The notes beneath the pieces are model-generated. The model was not told where the DNA came from. It was given only the letters and a program-made list of their open reading frames with translations, and ran no database searches. Shown one piece after another: positions 33,912 to 46,495 of a stretch of DNA of 64,000 bases (its first letter is position 1; every line of letters begins with the position of its first letter). Position numbers and translations under genes: made by a program. The stretch comes from Mimachlamys varia (taxonomy: Eukaryota; Mollusca; Bivalvia; Pectinida; Pectinidae): the NCBI GenBank assembly GCA_947623455.1, contig OX392534.1, forward strand, positions 11,852,001 through 11,916,000, read 5' to 3'.

Positions 33912-36329
33912 ATAGCCTTCAAGCAATTATAAGACAACTATCTTGTTATGAGATATAATGTACACGTACAATATAAACTCATCACGGATTCACTGGCCAA
34001 CCAATCGGAAGGTGTGTTACCAAGAGAACGGCGTCTGGATATGTCGTATACAATTTGGAAAAAAGCCAGACGAATGAAACTAGTTGTAAATGTGGAAGCC
34101 AAATAAAATGAGCTGTCTTGATAGGGGTGTGGGGCAGTGTATAGTGGTCTAGTCTTCCCTGACAGAAGCATCAAGTTTATAACGAAATATCTAGTGAAGT
34201 GTCTGGACACTTCGATATCGTATTCTTTGCATTCAAGTATAGCGATGTATAAAAACTGAATTATATGAATCAATAGAAATAACAAGTTAGATAAATGTTG
34301 TGAATGAAAGAGAATTCTGTAAATGTGAACTCCACGTTACTACAAGTCTGTTAGCATTTGGCGCTATCCATACGAGAGAAAACTAATTTCCGATTCATAG
34401 AATGCGTTGCTGCCACCATCAAGTAAACACTTGTCAAGTTTGAGGGGGTTTCCCGTTAATCAGAACAAACGTCGTGACCCCAAAACCCGACACCCCAATC
34501 GAAGAGCGGTCACTAATAACCGGCATCGAACGGAACACGTCGACCGGAAGTCAAAATCATGTTTACTGTCCTTAAAAGGAACCATACCAGTCGTTTTAAT
34601 AATTTGCTCAATAAATATGGAAATATGGACTCGGATTCAAGTTCAACTCTGAGTCAACGTCTTTTAGATTCGATTCGATTCGATTTGGCAGTTATCATTT
34701 TTTTAGCCTTTAACAGAAGTAATTCGTAGAGTGGACTTACAAAGGGAGGTAACCCTAGATGGGCCTAATTTGATGGTTATATAACCAGCGTGCGTATCAA
34801 CCAGTGTTCCATGCATTCGACACTGTGATAGAAGTGCAGCAAGTATTTTCATTCAAAATCATGAATGGACATGTTTGCAAATGAGAATGTGTGAAAATGA
34901 CAATAATCACTTTTGTATGTACATGTATTATGCTATGAATCATTAAAAAACCTATTTCATTTCCAATGAACTTCAACACAACTGAGGTTAGACTTATACA
35001 TCTGCAAGGTATATCTTTCGTAGATTTGCTTACACACTTGTGTAATTTAAAATTCTAACCGGTATATCACAGCTGGAGGGAGTATGTTTCTTTACTCCTG
35101 CTTGTAATAAACGGTCGATAGGCATTATAGTGTTTTATTAGATTATCGTCAAATGTTTTATTGGTATCTCGTAGATAAGTGAAGAAAACGTCCATACCAA
35201 CTCATATTATAAGATGTGATTTCCCATGTGAATAGGGCAACGCTAGCATATTGTGTCTGTTCTCACAACAACTGGAAAAACTTGCAAAACAGCGATTCTT
35301 GCAGTTCGTTGATACAGCTACAAGATGTTTAGCGATCCGGTAAACACCTGTACGTGCACCTTTTATATAAGGAATATGTCTGACAGTAACCAACGTCTTA
35401 GAAATGGAGAATGGATTCGAGAAACATGAAACAGAAAGTTTTTTTGAGTGACCTTAATGATTTATAAAAGCTAACAGAGCGTTGCAGCACTAAGCCGTGA
35501 CCTTGAAGTAGAATCACGTGATTGGTAAAGGCGCATTCGCTACTAGTGATATCATTTATATTAGGGTAAATGATATATTACTTTCAATCTAACGGTAGGG
35601 CCCGCGTGATCGGCGATACCACCGCGTAACGGCCCGGTCCTGTCGCTCTACTGACCACTACTTAACAAAATACTCCCAGTTAATAGAATTTCTTATCAGA
35701 TTAACGTTTAATATATTAAATGGTTTATGGCAGAATATTCGATAAATAGGTTCTATCGAATAACGATCTTCACAGTGGATTGATCAACATTTAGAGCAAT
35801 TCTCTCTCGAGTATTGATTTGGCCGGAAGTACAGTGCGAGTATTTTTGTGTCAAAAATGAACCGGTCACTGGCCAAGTGGTACACAACGGAACTATATGA
35901 CGTATGTACACAATCATAAATATTGGTTCTCGTACTGTGTGTTTAATATAGACAAAATGTAACCCGATTGGAATACAGTCTTTCTATACCCACTAAACGG
36001 TAACATAATTATACTTGTTGTCTCCCTGCAATGTTAAATAATGTAACTGGTCGAATTTTGACAGCTGCTTCGACCAACTGAGTATTTTAGTGTTTTGTTT
36101 TCAGCAGTATAAATTTGAGACGCCAGTTATTTGCACGTTGTACTTTGACAATGGAAGCATACGTTATTGAAAGTTCGCAAAATTAAGTTTCCAATTCCTG
36201 TTTTTGTTAAAAACAAAGAAACTTAGCATTTATGTAGGTTTGCAATGACCGACATCAATTAATCATCGACTAAATATATTAAAAAAATTGTTTATTAGTA
36301 TCAACTTGGTAACGTAAATCCTAATCAAT
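33912..36329. other. Intergenic, no gene recognised
   Basis: AT-rich. A short (gattc)n run at 34668-34685. The 115-codon minus frame at 33938-34285 and the 81-codon frame at 34407-34652 show no domains. Confidence 0.4.
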
Positions 36330-36485
36330 GTACAGTACAACTTGTCTAAACTGTTCCCTGTCTGATACAAATCCCTGTCTTGTCCGGCCTTAAAGTTCGG
36401 TCCCAGCGTATCCCTCTGAATTGATATTAAACTTCTGCAAACCGGACACCTGTGTAAGCCGACCAAAACATTTGGTCCCAATGAC
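36330..36485. repeat. Possible DNA-transposon terminal fragment with internal repeats
   Basis: Begins TACAGTACAACTTGTCTAA, followed by three loosely repeated segments containing cctgtctgatac/cctgtcttgtccgg/cacctgtgtaagccg and gttcggtccca/tttggtccca. The CAGTACAACTTGTCTAA start resembles pogo/Tigger-like termini. No matching second end was found, so this is tentative. Confidence 0.3.
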
Positions 36486-38383
36486 AAGATAAGTTTAGAT
36501 AAATAACACTGTACATTTGTACATTATTGTATATCATGAAACCGATGGCTACCTTCTCGTGCTTCGCAAATTACAACGAACCTTTGTTAAATGGGACGAA
36601 TCCAAATCAGGCATAGGAAACACTAATTTGAATGTAATACTGATATTGAAGCGATTGTCGATTTTTTCAAAAGCACGATAAAAAAAACCAGAAAGGGAAC
36701 GTTATTGAATTAAATTATAAAGTGACAAGTATCCTGTACTTCAATAAAGTAAAGCTGAACTAGAATAGTTTGAAATCGAAGCTGATAAATAATGGTGTCG
36801 GTTACATTTCCGTTGTTCGTGGTAAAAGTAATTTTTCACAGCCCACGTGACGCGGTTAGAGACAACAAGACGGGGGTCACAAATGGAAAGTCACGGAGGC
36901 GTGGCTTCACAAAATGGCGTCATAATTTATGATTACAGGATAATAAATAAGGCTTCTGCGAAATAAATCAGTAACATTGTATGTATGGTTAGTTTGTTTG
37001 TTGAATATGTATTTATTTTTGTGAGCGTTTTTTATATTATTTTTGTCCACTGACCACTGACCAATATTCAAACTACATTGATGAGAATTTATGGTGCATG
37101 AAATTCTTGTCGGCAAATATACTGATACATTACGGCAAAAAAAAAAAAAAAAAAATATAGCAAAACAAAAACAAATAAAAATCAGCAGAGGATGTCCAAT
37201 AATGGGATATGGTTGATTGAGTTCCAACGTTGATAGATTCGGTCGGCTTTGTAAGCATCACTCCTGGTCCGAGAGGAAGACACGTAAGTGCTAGCAAAGT
37301 CATTGCAGCCGAACTCCAAAGAAACTACAGCGAATTGATCAAGCTTTATTTTTATTCTGGGTTTTTTCATTCACATCTCTGACTTAATTGAATGTGACAG
37401 GGAATTCCTCCAATGCATTGCGAAAGTCTATCGAGTTTCCTTTCTCTACACAATGTCCAATCGATAGGGATGAGACTCGCAGTTCACTATCAGACGCTTG
37501 TCACACTAAGGTATACCGAGCAGACAAGCGCGGGATTGATTCAGACACTTTTACCCAATGATGGCAAATTAATTTGGAAATCATTTTATATCTAAACACG
37601 GCTATTATCTCAAATATACCGTTATGGAAATTCAGCGTGAGGTTGGCAACTATCCATTTCTCGGACATTCGTTGTCTTAAATAAATTAGCAACCCCCTAA
37701 GTTTGTTGATTGACTCCAATTGAACAGCAGACGTAGTTATAAAAAGTTAACGCGGTACTGAATGTAATTTCACATCGGCTGCCACGTCACATTCCAGGCA
37801 AAATGAACACCAAGAAATGTATCAAGTCTACAAAAACCAAGATTACCATAGATCCTGTGTATTAGTCTTCATATTTTGCATTTCACTGTATAATTTCGAT
37901 AGCGAGGCGTCTTATCCACAAACTTGCTGTAAATATTGACATAAACGACAACCCTACTGAAGTATCAGTGTAGAAGTTTCAGTTATGATTTTGTCAGAAT
38001 TTGAGTGAATTTATTCTCAGTAACGGAAACTTTCGAGATGTTCATACATAAATACAATGCGCACTCGGTATCCTGTCAAGATGAATTTGATCTAAAATAT
38101 GATTGTTAGTGACATAATATTCGCCAAATTTTACATATTCTTTAGTTCTACTAAATTGTTATGCCATTTTCACGCATTCATTATCTCGCATTGTCCTTGG
38201 GAATATTGGCAAATACAAAAATACGATCGAAAATAAGAAAAAACACCAGGGGAAAATAACAGAACGCTACAATTGCTGGTGTCAGCGAGATACCACACAC
38301 AACAAAATGTAACAATCAATGCAGTTTGGTTTGGTTTATTTTGTTTTACGTTCCATTAACAGCCAATGTAATTTAAGAACGTG
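36486..38383. other. Intergenic, no gene recognised
   Basis: AT-rich; contains a long A run (about 37136-37155). No gene identified. Confidence 0.4.
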
Positions 38384-38432
38384 GTTTTGGAGGTGGAGGA
38401 CAGCCGGAATACCCGGAGAAACACCACCGACT
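38384..38432 (-). mobile_element. SINE body fragment
   Basis: ggaggacagccggaataccc followed by ggagaaacaccac resembles the inverse of the SINE body at 25545-25590 (ccggggtaaccggagaaaac). Short and degenerate. Confidence 0.35.
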
Positions 38433-39972
38433 CAATACAGTGTACCACTAATATACGTTTGTGATTGATTTTTACAAAAAGAAAGAAGAAATACACACAC
38501 GTTTGGGTAACTTGAGTATATAATATAAAGGAAGCAGTATATACAAAGACTACCACGTGTTAACGTGAAGTATCTACACATATATAGGACTGTATGAATC
38601 GTTCAGGACCAGTGATCTATAGATAGTGAAATCCCGATCTAGGGGGTGGGGGTATTGAATTGACAAAACACCATATTTTGACAAGGGTTTTGCAAAATTT
38701 AAAAATACTGAACTGAGGGTGGAATCTCCCTATCTTTTTCTACTTTAATCTTTGAATGATATTTTGCTCTCACTCCAACAACAGAAATAAGCTCAAAAAT
38801 CCATTTAAATTCGTTTGAAGTCGCTTAGATTACAATTTTAAAAATATCACTCTTTTCCCTTGAGTTTTGTTTTAGACGAAGCGGTCAGCGATAGATAGCA
38901 TACCCTATATTTGAATCCAATGTTTGCGCAAAAACAAATCATTCCATCTTTCTAACATGTGCGATAATTTAAAAGGTTTTGTTTTCATCATGTTCCATTT
39001 GCCACGACTGGAAACAACTTTCAATTCGTGGACAATGAATATGTCAAAACAATGTCTGAATGTGGAAGTCATCAAAGGGTTTCATCAGAAACACCCAGTT
39101 GTAAGAAGACGTTTTCAGAATAAAAAAAATGAAAAATCCGACAAAGAATACTTTGTATTTATTGCAAATGCAAAATAAGTTGTTTTTGAGAAAGTTGAAC
39201 AACAATGCAGTCATGCAGCTGCTACAAAGCAAGCAGGATTTTTATGCGACCCTCTTCGACAGCAAGGAAGTTTCCACTCACTATCATTTTCCATAGATTT
39301 CTCCCGACTTTGAATGTTGAGACGATCTTGAAACAAACACATCAAACATGTCTGATTTCAAGACAAGCTGATATGTTTTACTACATACTTTGATTTCTCG
39401 GTCTAAATTCACAAATAGACGTTCTCTCGTTTAGTTCTGTAAGTATTTGCCCTCGAAATGCTGTTGAATGATGAGGCATCATGGCCTAATGCTTTCCCTC
39501 ACAGTTTACGGCACCCATGTTCACGCACTTTGGCGATACTTTTCTTCTATGAAAAGATGTCGTCTACATAAACATGTAAACATTGAAAGCAGATACAATT
39601 TCAAAATTTACCCACACCTCTGTTTTGTTAAGTACTAGAATACATAGCTCTCTAAATCACTGCATTGCCATTATATTTCTTAATCTTGTTTTAGTCACAT
39701 GTGCCATGTAAAAATTGGTTTCTTACAAAGTTTTATAGATTTTTGTACCTAGTGTAGGTATTTTTCTATGAAAAATTTATCCCCGCACAATTACATTTGT
39801 TATCATAAAATAAAGCACAATATTCAAAGATACATATATGATGTATTTAATAAGGCGAACATTTAACAAAGCAAAACATAACCAACGAAGTCAAACTTTA
39901 TATTTTAAAGAATGTGTCTCTGTATCATTAATAAACATCAACATTTCATTTAAAGTATAACACTCATATTGT
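38433..39972. other. Intergenic, no gene recognised
   Basis: AT-rich. An 84-codon frame at 38924-39178 has no recognisable domain. Confidence 0.4.
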
Positions 39973-40115
39973 CATCTTCTGGAACACCTGGTCTTAATCT
40001 CTTGTGCTTTTATGAGAGTCTCCATGTAAATCTTTCCGTTGTTCCTATTTTGCCTCTAGTATAATCGATTTTGAGTTTGGATTTTGGTTTGATGACGCTT
40101 TGGTATTTGTTTTAG
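39973..40115 (+). mobile_element. Retroelement 3' UTR fragment
   Basis: Short 5'-truncated copy: tcttctggaacacctggtct, gagagtctccatgtaaatct, gattttgagtttggatt, ending at gacgctttggtatt. The end point is the same as in the longer copies. Confidence 0.8.
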
Positions 40116-40576
40116 ACGGCACTTCGTTTACGAAATCAAGAGTAACAGTGAATTAACTGCGATAACACCATAGTTAGAGAAACAGTGCTGTTACCATGAA
40201 GAAAGGGAAAGAGATAATTTAATAGCCTTCAGATCAACGGTAGTGTGTAAATCATAACATTTCTGTTTTTGGCAATAAGATGTTATCTATAAGAGGAGGA
40301 GGGCAAAACATATGGGTATAGCAAAAGGCTCAGTATACAAATGTATATGTGTATGTAAGATAATATCTGCAACGTCATGTAGTACATGATCTATCTACTG
40401 CATTTACACGGATGAATCTGCCATATGTACGTACCAATCTCTGAAGGGGGACTGATCCTACTGATTCTGTGTAAAAGATAAATATATGTTAGAAATAAAA
40501 TTGAGTAGTACAACTTGTATAAGGTTACCAGTTAAACTGTTAATGCTTAACTTGAATTAATTTTTTATGTTATGGC
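40116..40576. other. Intergenic, no gene recognised
   Basis: AT-rich; nothing identified. Confidence 0.4.
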
Positions 40577-40760
40577 AAAAAACTGGAGTGTACTCTAAAT
40601 AAACCGCGAAGCGGTTATAACCCCATTACATAAAAGATAGATTCAATTTAATCCTTATAATATATTCTATGTCCTGCGAAATTCACTTTATTCATGGACT
40701 CTTTCTCTTACAAATTCTTACGCTGCTTCGTCAGCCAATCAAAAAGCGAAATGTACTACG
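40577..40760. repeat. Dispersed repeat, partner of 19145-19400
   Basis: Shares ggagtgtactctaaat, cgaagcggtt and the later tcagccaatcaaaa block, in the same order and orientation. It lacks the second arm of the hairpin seen at 19191-19210. Confidence 0.6.
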
Positions 40761-40904
40761 AATCTCTCGACGCCTTACCCTTAATATTCTAGAAGAATAC
40801 TTCCATGTGATGTCAGGTCTTATCATACCATCACAGTCACGAGGCGCTGTCCCAGTGGAAATTATAATCCTGTTTACGATATCATCTAGGCGGAAAAAGT
40901 ATTG

Positions 40905-40962
40905 GTTCACCTGCCCGACCACATGGGTTTTCTCCTGGTACTCAGGTTTTCTTTCTTATTAA
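40905..40962 (+). mobile_element. SINE body fragment
   Basis: ggttcacctgcccgaccaca then tgggttttctcctggtactc matches the body of the SINE at 25516-25708 in transcript orientation. The tRNA-like head is missing. It forms the end of a 97-codon open frame that is therefore not a gene. Confidence 0.5.
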
Positions 40963-42242
40963 GATCCCTGCACGCTTACATCCAGACCAACAAGCGTGGT
41001 TTATATACGTTGTAAGAAAGCCTTGTAACATAACTGTGATCGATATACAAAGGGCATGCATGTGTTGTAAAAACATAACAACTTATTATAAGTAAATTAT
41101 AAACTGAACTTTTTTCCTATCCATTAACCTCTTAGTGAGTTTATTTTTATAACTTGTTTTTATTCATTTTTGGTCTATTCAGTTTTGTCTTCATTTTATG
41201 AAAACATAATAGAACCATATATCCCGACATCCTCTGGTCATTTCTATTGCAATACTTACTGTGTACATGCACCGCATGTGTTGTCAAATCTGATCACATG
41301 ATACTAGCCAAAAACGACAGATTTTAAAGATCCACAAGTGTTTTTTAATTTTCATGCAAAGTGTACTGTTTCTCAGCTAGAGGTGGGATAACTCGTGTCT
41401 CTCGAGTAGACTTTTAAAACCGGTTATTCTAAACTATTACTGGTAACATACAGCAAAGGAAACATTGTGAACTGATTTGTCTCCTTAAACCATTATGTCC
41501 TGGCATTGATACCATTGTGCATAGGACTAGGACTGACTAAAGGTCAGTTTATTTTACAAGAATGGAATATTGTTTCTGTGAACATTTCAAAGAAAAGGCA
41601 ACTCTTTTCTTGCATGATGACAGGAGGTAGAATATAATTTTTACTCTCTGGTGGCGACAGAGGCGGCGTCATCCCAATGAGGTTGAGCTTAAATTTGATT
41701 CTTCTCGCTTAACCAACACAGTTAGGACCAAAGTTTCATTAAAGCGCTTTTTTATTGGAAGTCAATAGTGCCTACTCTTTCTGGTTAGTTTAGGTGCATT
41801 TTCTTTATCATATTTCAGAAAGCTATACAATTAAAACATCTACAGAAATAGATAACCCCACAGATGAATAGCTTTTTAAAACAATTACCCATTGATTTTG
41901 TCGCTTTCACTCGTCAACCTGAAGTTTCTGTTTTGCTCTTTTTCTCCAACACTATAAGGTAGGACTGACTTAATATTGCTTATCAACATATCATTTGTAT
42001 CTATCTGGAAACTTGCTTCGGATGATTCTTGCTGTGACCTTAGCTTCACGATCCAGTTACAATGGCAGCATCATATCCTGTATTAATGAAACTCATCACG
42101 GCTTTTGTTTTACGATTGTTTCATTGGCTGTGAGAGATGACCTCCTGTACCACCGACGCCATTGTATCATTTTTCGGATGAATAGGAGATCCCTTCGCCG
42201 AAACCCCGTGGTAAGATTAATATAATATTTTACTTCTTTCGG
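40963..42242. other. Intergenic, no gene recognised
   Basis: AT-rich; no gene identified. Confidence 0.4.
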
Positions 42243-42610
42243 GTACGGTGGCTGATTAATGTCATATCTTTGTTTCGTCCTTTCGACCCGAAAGGACGAT
42301 TTAGTAGCTTTTAGATGTCGCATTTTCTTTCTTTTGAGGCAAAAGGACGACATTTAAGAAGTATTTATTTCGTTCTTTCGCCCTTGAAAGGACGACATTT
42401 ACTTCTTTCTTAAATATCGCACTTCGTCCTTTCGCCTCGAAATGACGAAAGGACGATAATTGTTCCGCGAAAGGACAATGTACCCGATAAATAGCGACCT
42501 CAATTTTCGTCCTTTTGCATCAAATATCATCCTTTCGTTCTTTCGTCCTTTCAGGGCGAAAGGAAGAGACAACGAAACATCGAAATAGCACAAATCAGCC
42601 ACAGTATTAG
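42243..42610. mobile_element. Foldback element, TTTCG-rich arms, copy 2
   Basis: Ends ggtggctgatt (42247) and the inverse of aaatcagccacagtattagg match each other and the ends at 27689-28025. The interior is full of tcgtcctttcg and its inverse cgaaaggacga. Sequence identity with copy 1 is confined to the ends; the arms have been built from a different short word. Confidence 0.7.
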
Positions 42611-43152
42611 GGTTTAGTTAAGGGAATTTCAACCCGAAGGTAAAGCTTCTTAAGTTGACAAACACCAGCTCGAGGCTTTGCTGAGTGTTAAAAATATTAT
42701 GACTGTTTCCCCGATGGTTTAGATTTCCCTATGTTACTGGAAAGGTGCAGAATATTTCTTTGTCTCTTGCTTTAACTCTTTTTCATGTGGATAGATTTTG
42801 CCCATGTTAGAAAGCTATGTAAGGAAATTCTGTCTTGCATAGTATATCACATGACGTGACATCACGATGGTTCAACAATAATTTGACGTCGTCTCATGCT
42901 GGAAAGAGAAAACGACGGCGTGATGAAATCAAAACCTTTCACAAACCATTTTTCGTAAGCATTAAAAAGATGAGATTAATGTTTCTGCAGAAACTTTGTT
43001 TGCAAATATGGCGTATGCTTAATCTCGCTGTCTCATTCGTTTTCGCCAAAAAAGCCCAAGGAAAAAGTTGAAGTTTTCAAAATGGTAGCAAGATAAAAAC
43101 GTATTTGTTTTTATAGTTTTTGAGATTATGGGGGCAGTTGATATAAAACCAC
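42611..43152. other. Intergenic, no gene recognised
   Basis: AT-rich; the 78-codon frame at 42835-43071 is unsupported. Confidence 0.4.
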
Positions 43153-43263
43153 GACCAACGGTGTAAGATAGCGAAATTCTACCCTTGGGGTTTTCAAATT
43201 TGCCTCAGGTTTTAACAAACTTGAAAACCCTTCGGGTGGAATTTTCCTATCTTACATCCCTGG
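43153..43263. repeat. Inverted repeat (short foldback), about 45-bp arms
   Basis: accaacggtgtaagatag, gaaattctacccttggggtt, ttcaaatt pairs with aacttgaaaacccttcgggt, ggaattttcctatcttac and atccctggt. About 18 bp of loop. Probable small MITE. Confidence 0.75.
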
Positions 43264-43340
43264 TCATATAATAACAAGTCTTATAACCTTACACAAGTAA
43301 AAGGGGTGATGCTACCGCGCCGACTGTTTGGCTGCAGTGT

Positions 43341-43475
43341 ATGACGTTACCGCAAAAATGTCTGCAAAAGATGACGTTGCAACTGAGTGGTTGCAAGATA
43401 CAACATTACCGCAGATTGAATGGCTGCGATCAGTGACGTCACCGCTGACTAATTGACTGTCAGATTTGACGTCAC
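43341..43475. repeat. Degenerate 30-33 bp repeat carrying TGACGT motifs
   Basis: atgacgttac (43341), atgacgttgc (43371), acaacattac (43400), gtgacgtcac (43433) and ttgacgtcac (43466) recur every 30-33 bp in a context of ctgc and gcaa. Two sites are the perfect CRE palindrome TGACGTCA (43434-43441 and 43467-43474). It may be a decayed minisatellite or a CREB/ATF-site cluster; no gene is anchored nearby. Confidence 0.5.
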
Positions 43476-44634
43476 CTCTGGGTATTGGCTACGTGCATTG
43501 GCGATACTCTTCACGTTCAGCCCCACTGCTGCAGGTGTAAATCGGGTCGAGTTATTTGCAAGTTTGTTATTACAACAGATATATTGTAGAACAAATTCAC
43601 TGCCAATTGTCTGGGGAAATCTCCGTCTCTCCCCTAAATACAGACGGACCATTACGCGGGTAGCTCGACGCCGCTGTTGAAAACTTTCCCATGTGAATGT
43701 CGGTAATCTAGTAACAGGCGTTACAATTTGTTGGTGCGCCGATCAATACCAAATGTGTTTGGTATTTTTTCTATAACTAAAGAATTGAGTTATCAATGGA
43801 TATTGAATTACGCTAACAGGTTCAAGAGAAAGGTCTCGGTTGCACAAGATCATCCGAGCTTGTTTGTGACGTTGACGCTACTAAAGGCAGCATCACCAAC
43901 ACTTCGCTACCCATCCGCCGGGCTCGTAACGATTGCCTTAAGGATATGTGTCAATCCTTCTTTAGAAATATATTCATGTTGGTCTTCCTGTCATCTTAAT
44001 GGGTGACGATTATGTAAGTGATTGATTGAATAACATGTAATGTTTTGTTATGAAGCCGAACTAGAAGTGTGCGTACAATGATCTGAAAGATGACAAAATA
44101 GATGAGAGAACGATTATTAGATGAAATAAAAATAGATCCGACAGAAGATTATTATAAATTGTAAGCCGTATACCGTATTAACACCATCTACTGGATTTAT
44201 ATACATTTAGCTATATCTGAATGTGGTAACGTCACCAAACGCTCATTTATTGTCAATTTCATATTATTAACATTGTAATTCAATGTTAAGAAAGCACTGC
44301 CTGCTTTAATGAGACAAAAATGGTGTTTCAAAACATATGTCCCCTTTTTAAGCCGGAATAAAAATTGAAATTGTAAACGCCTGATTATTAGTTGTAAATT
44401 CTTCAGATAGTAACATCAATACAATTTGATAAGTATGTAATTATATATGGCTACCTTTCTGACTCAACTGTAACTTCACTCTTTCTCTTAAGTTTCTTTT
44501 TGCATGTCTAACTTGAAAGCTGTTTGATTTTCCGTCTGAACGCTGTTTTAGGTACATTAATATCTTTCTGATGAGTTAATTCACCAACCTTGGGGGTGTA
44601 CCATTGTAAAAGTAAAATTTTGAGATTCTCAAAA
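43476..44634. other. Intergenic, no gene recognised
   Basis: No identifiable gene; frames of 67-92 codons at 43449-44006 overlap on both strands and have no known content. Confidence 0.4.
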
Positions 44635-44858
44635 TTCTCATTTTGAGAATTTGATGTTTACATGGATGTGACAAAAATTTACATGGCGGTTAACGTCGAT
44701 GAAGCAGAAGACGCTTACTCTTCCGGAACAACTGGTCTTATTCTCTTGTACTTTTACGAGAGTCTCCGTGTAAATCTTTCCTTTGTTCATATTTTGCACC
44801 TGTTTTAATCGATTTTGGATTATGATTTGTTAACGCTTCGATATTCTCTTATTTATTT
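44635..44858 (+). mobile_element. Retroelement 3' UTR fragment
   Basis: tttgatgtttacatggatgt, then aacgtcgatgaagcagaaga, cgcttactcttccggaac, cgagagtctccgtgtaaatc, and the end aacgcttcgatattctctta. The 5' truncation lies at a tract of repeated attctcaaaat. Confidence 0.83.
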
Positions 44859-46448
44859 TAACAACAGCTATATGAGCTGGTTTTAATTCATCAATATTTT
44901 CACCAATCCAGATCAATGGATTTTTGATGATGTCATTAATGACGTCATCAAAGTCAATTATGGTGTCATTATTGTTCATATTTAAATACATTGTAATCGA
45001 TTGTGTATGCTTTCTATAATTGGTTGTTTGATGCAATTATGATTTTTTTAAAAGTTATAATAATTTAAATTGGGGACATGATTCCTGAAACACCCTGTAT
45101 AGTACAACACGCATGTCAAGTTCATGTGATCCAGCTAATTACTTCACGAAATAAGAGTCCCTGACGAGAGCGTTGCAACATGAAGGTCCTTTTGAGTTCA
45201 CTATCAAGCTTCGGTCAAGAGAGGTCGTATTCCTTCCATTGAGATTTCCTTGTCTTCATGGTATAGGAATGATTGATTATTTTTCACACCAGCTGATTAT
45301 CTACTTGTTAGGAATACATTAATTACAAGCTTTGCATTTCTGATTTCAATAGGGATTTCCGGCTGTGACAACATCAATGGCCGCAGAAACAGTGACGTCC
45401 CTATATTGCTGACGTGGGGAAAACGAACGTGTGAACTCCTACCCATCCCTAGAGCAATACTATGCTATGTTGTGCTTTCTCTTTATAGGCAGGAATATAT
45501 TCAACTGTACCCATCTTGTCAGAAATAGCCAACTTTAACGACGCACATTTGTTCTGACGTTTTCAGATATTACAGCTGCACGCATTTGTGTAAACGAAAT
45601 GAGAGTCAGAGTTGCGTAACAGCAAAAATCAGTCAACCACTCTTGGTTATACAAACGGCAAGGCATATATAGGCTTTTCAATGGTTTTATGTTAAAATCA
45701 AATTAATTACATTTTTACCTGTGAAGTATAGAAAATATCAAACTGAAAAACTTCACTGCATTGAAAATATAAGATTTTGCAATGAAAATATCAGATTTTG
45801 AAATGAAAATATCAGATTTTGCAGTTTTGCCGTAACTACTTTTTTATGCCAATCGGTTGTGATTTCGACGGATTGGCTTAGCTATATTCAAGTAGACAGG
45901 TAAAGAAAAAAATAAAAGCATATTAAGGCTTTAAAGTAATTAAACGCACTCGTGAAAAATAAATATATAAGAAATAAATCTGCCATACTCGTGAAATATA
46001 TTTGATATTAAACGGCACGCCCTTGCATATCCTCTATATATTCCACGAATTTGGAAGATTTGTTTTTATATATATATTCACGAGTGCGGAGCATATATAG
46101 CAAATATTGAAAAAAATCCATACAAGTGTAATAATTATATATTAGATATTCATCGGGAAACCTTTCGATTTACTTTATATTTTTGAGATTCCTTAAAGCT
46201 TTTAAGCCACTTAGTTCATTTTGGAAATCTGCGGTCACGGATGATCGCCTACAGAATGCAATACGTCAAAGGATAAAGGTATATTTTAAAAGAAATTGTA
46301 AGAAATACACAAACACAGTATTACATTTCTTAAATAATTATTTGTTTGAAGAAATGACGTTTATAAAATGTCTTAAAACACTACTTTGATCGCTGAACAA
46401 TGAAAACTATTAGTGCGTTCTGATATCTGACGTTCACTTATAATTATA
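44859..46448. other. Intergenic, with a short 21-bp triplication
   Basis: At 45761-45825, atgaaaatatcagattttgc is repeated three times with small changes. Otherwise AT-rich and without recognisable genes. Confidence 0.5.
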
Positions 46449-46495
46449 TCATCACTAGTGTTGACAAAGGCTTTCTTACATCAACACTAGTGATG
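46449..46495. repeat. Inverted repeat with 14-bp arms
   Basis: atcactagtgttga (46450-46463) and tcaacactagtgat (46481-46494) are exact inverses around a 17-base loop. Confidence 0.7.
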
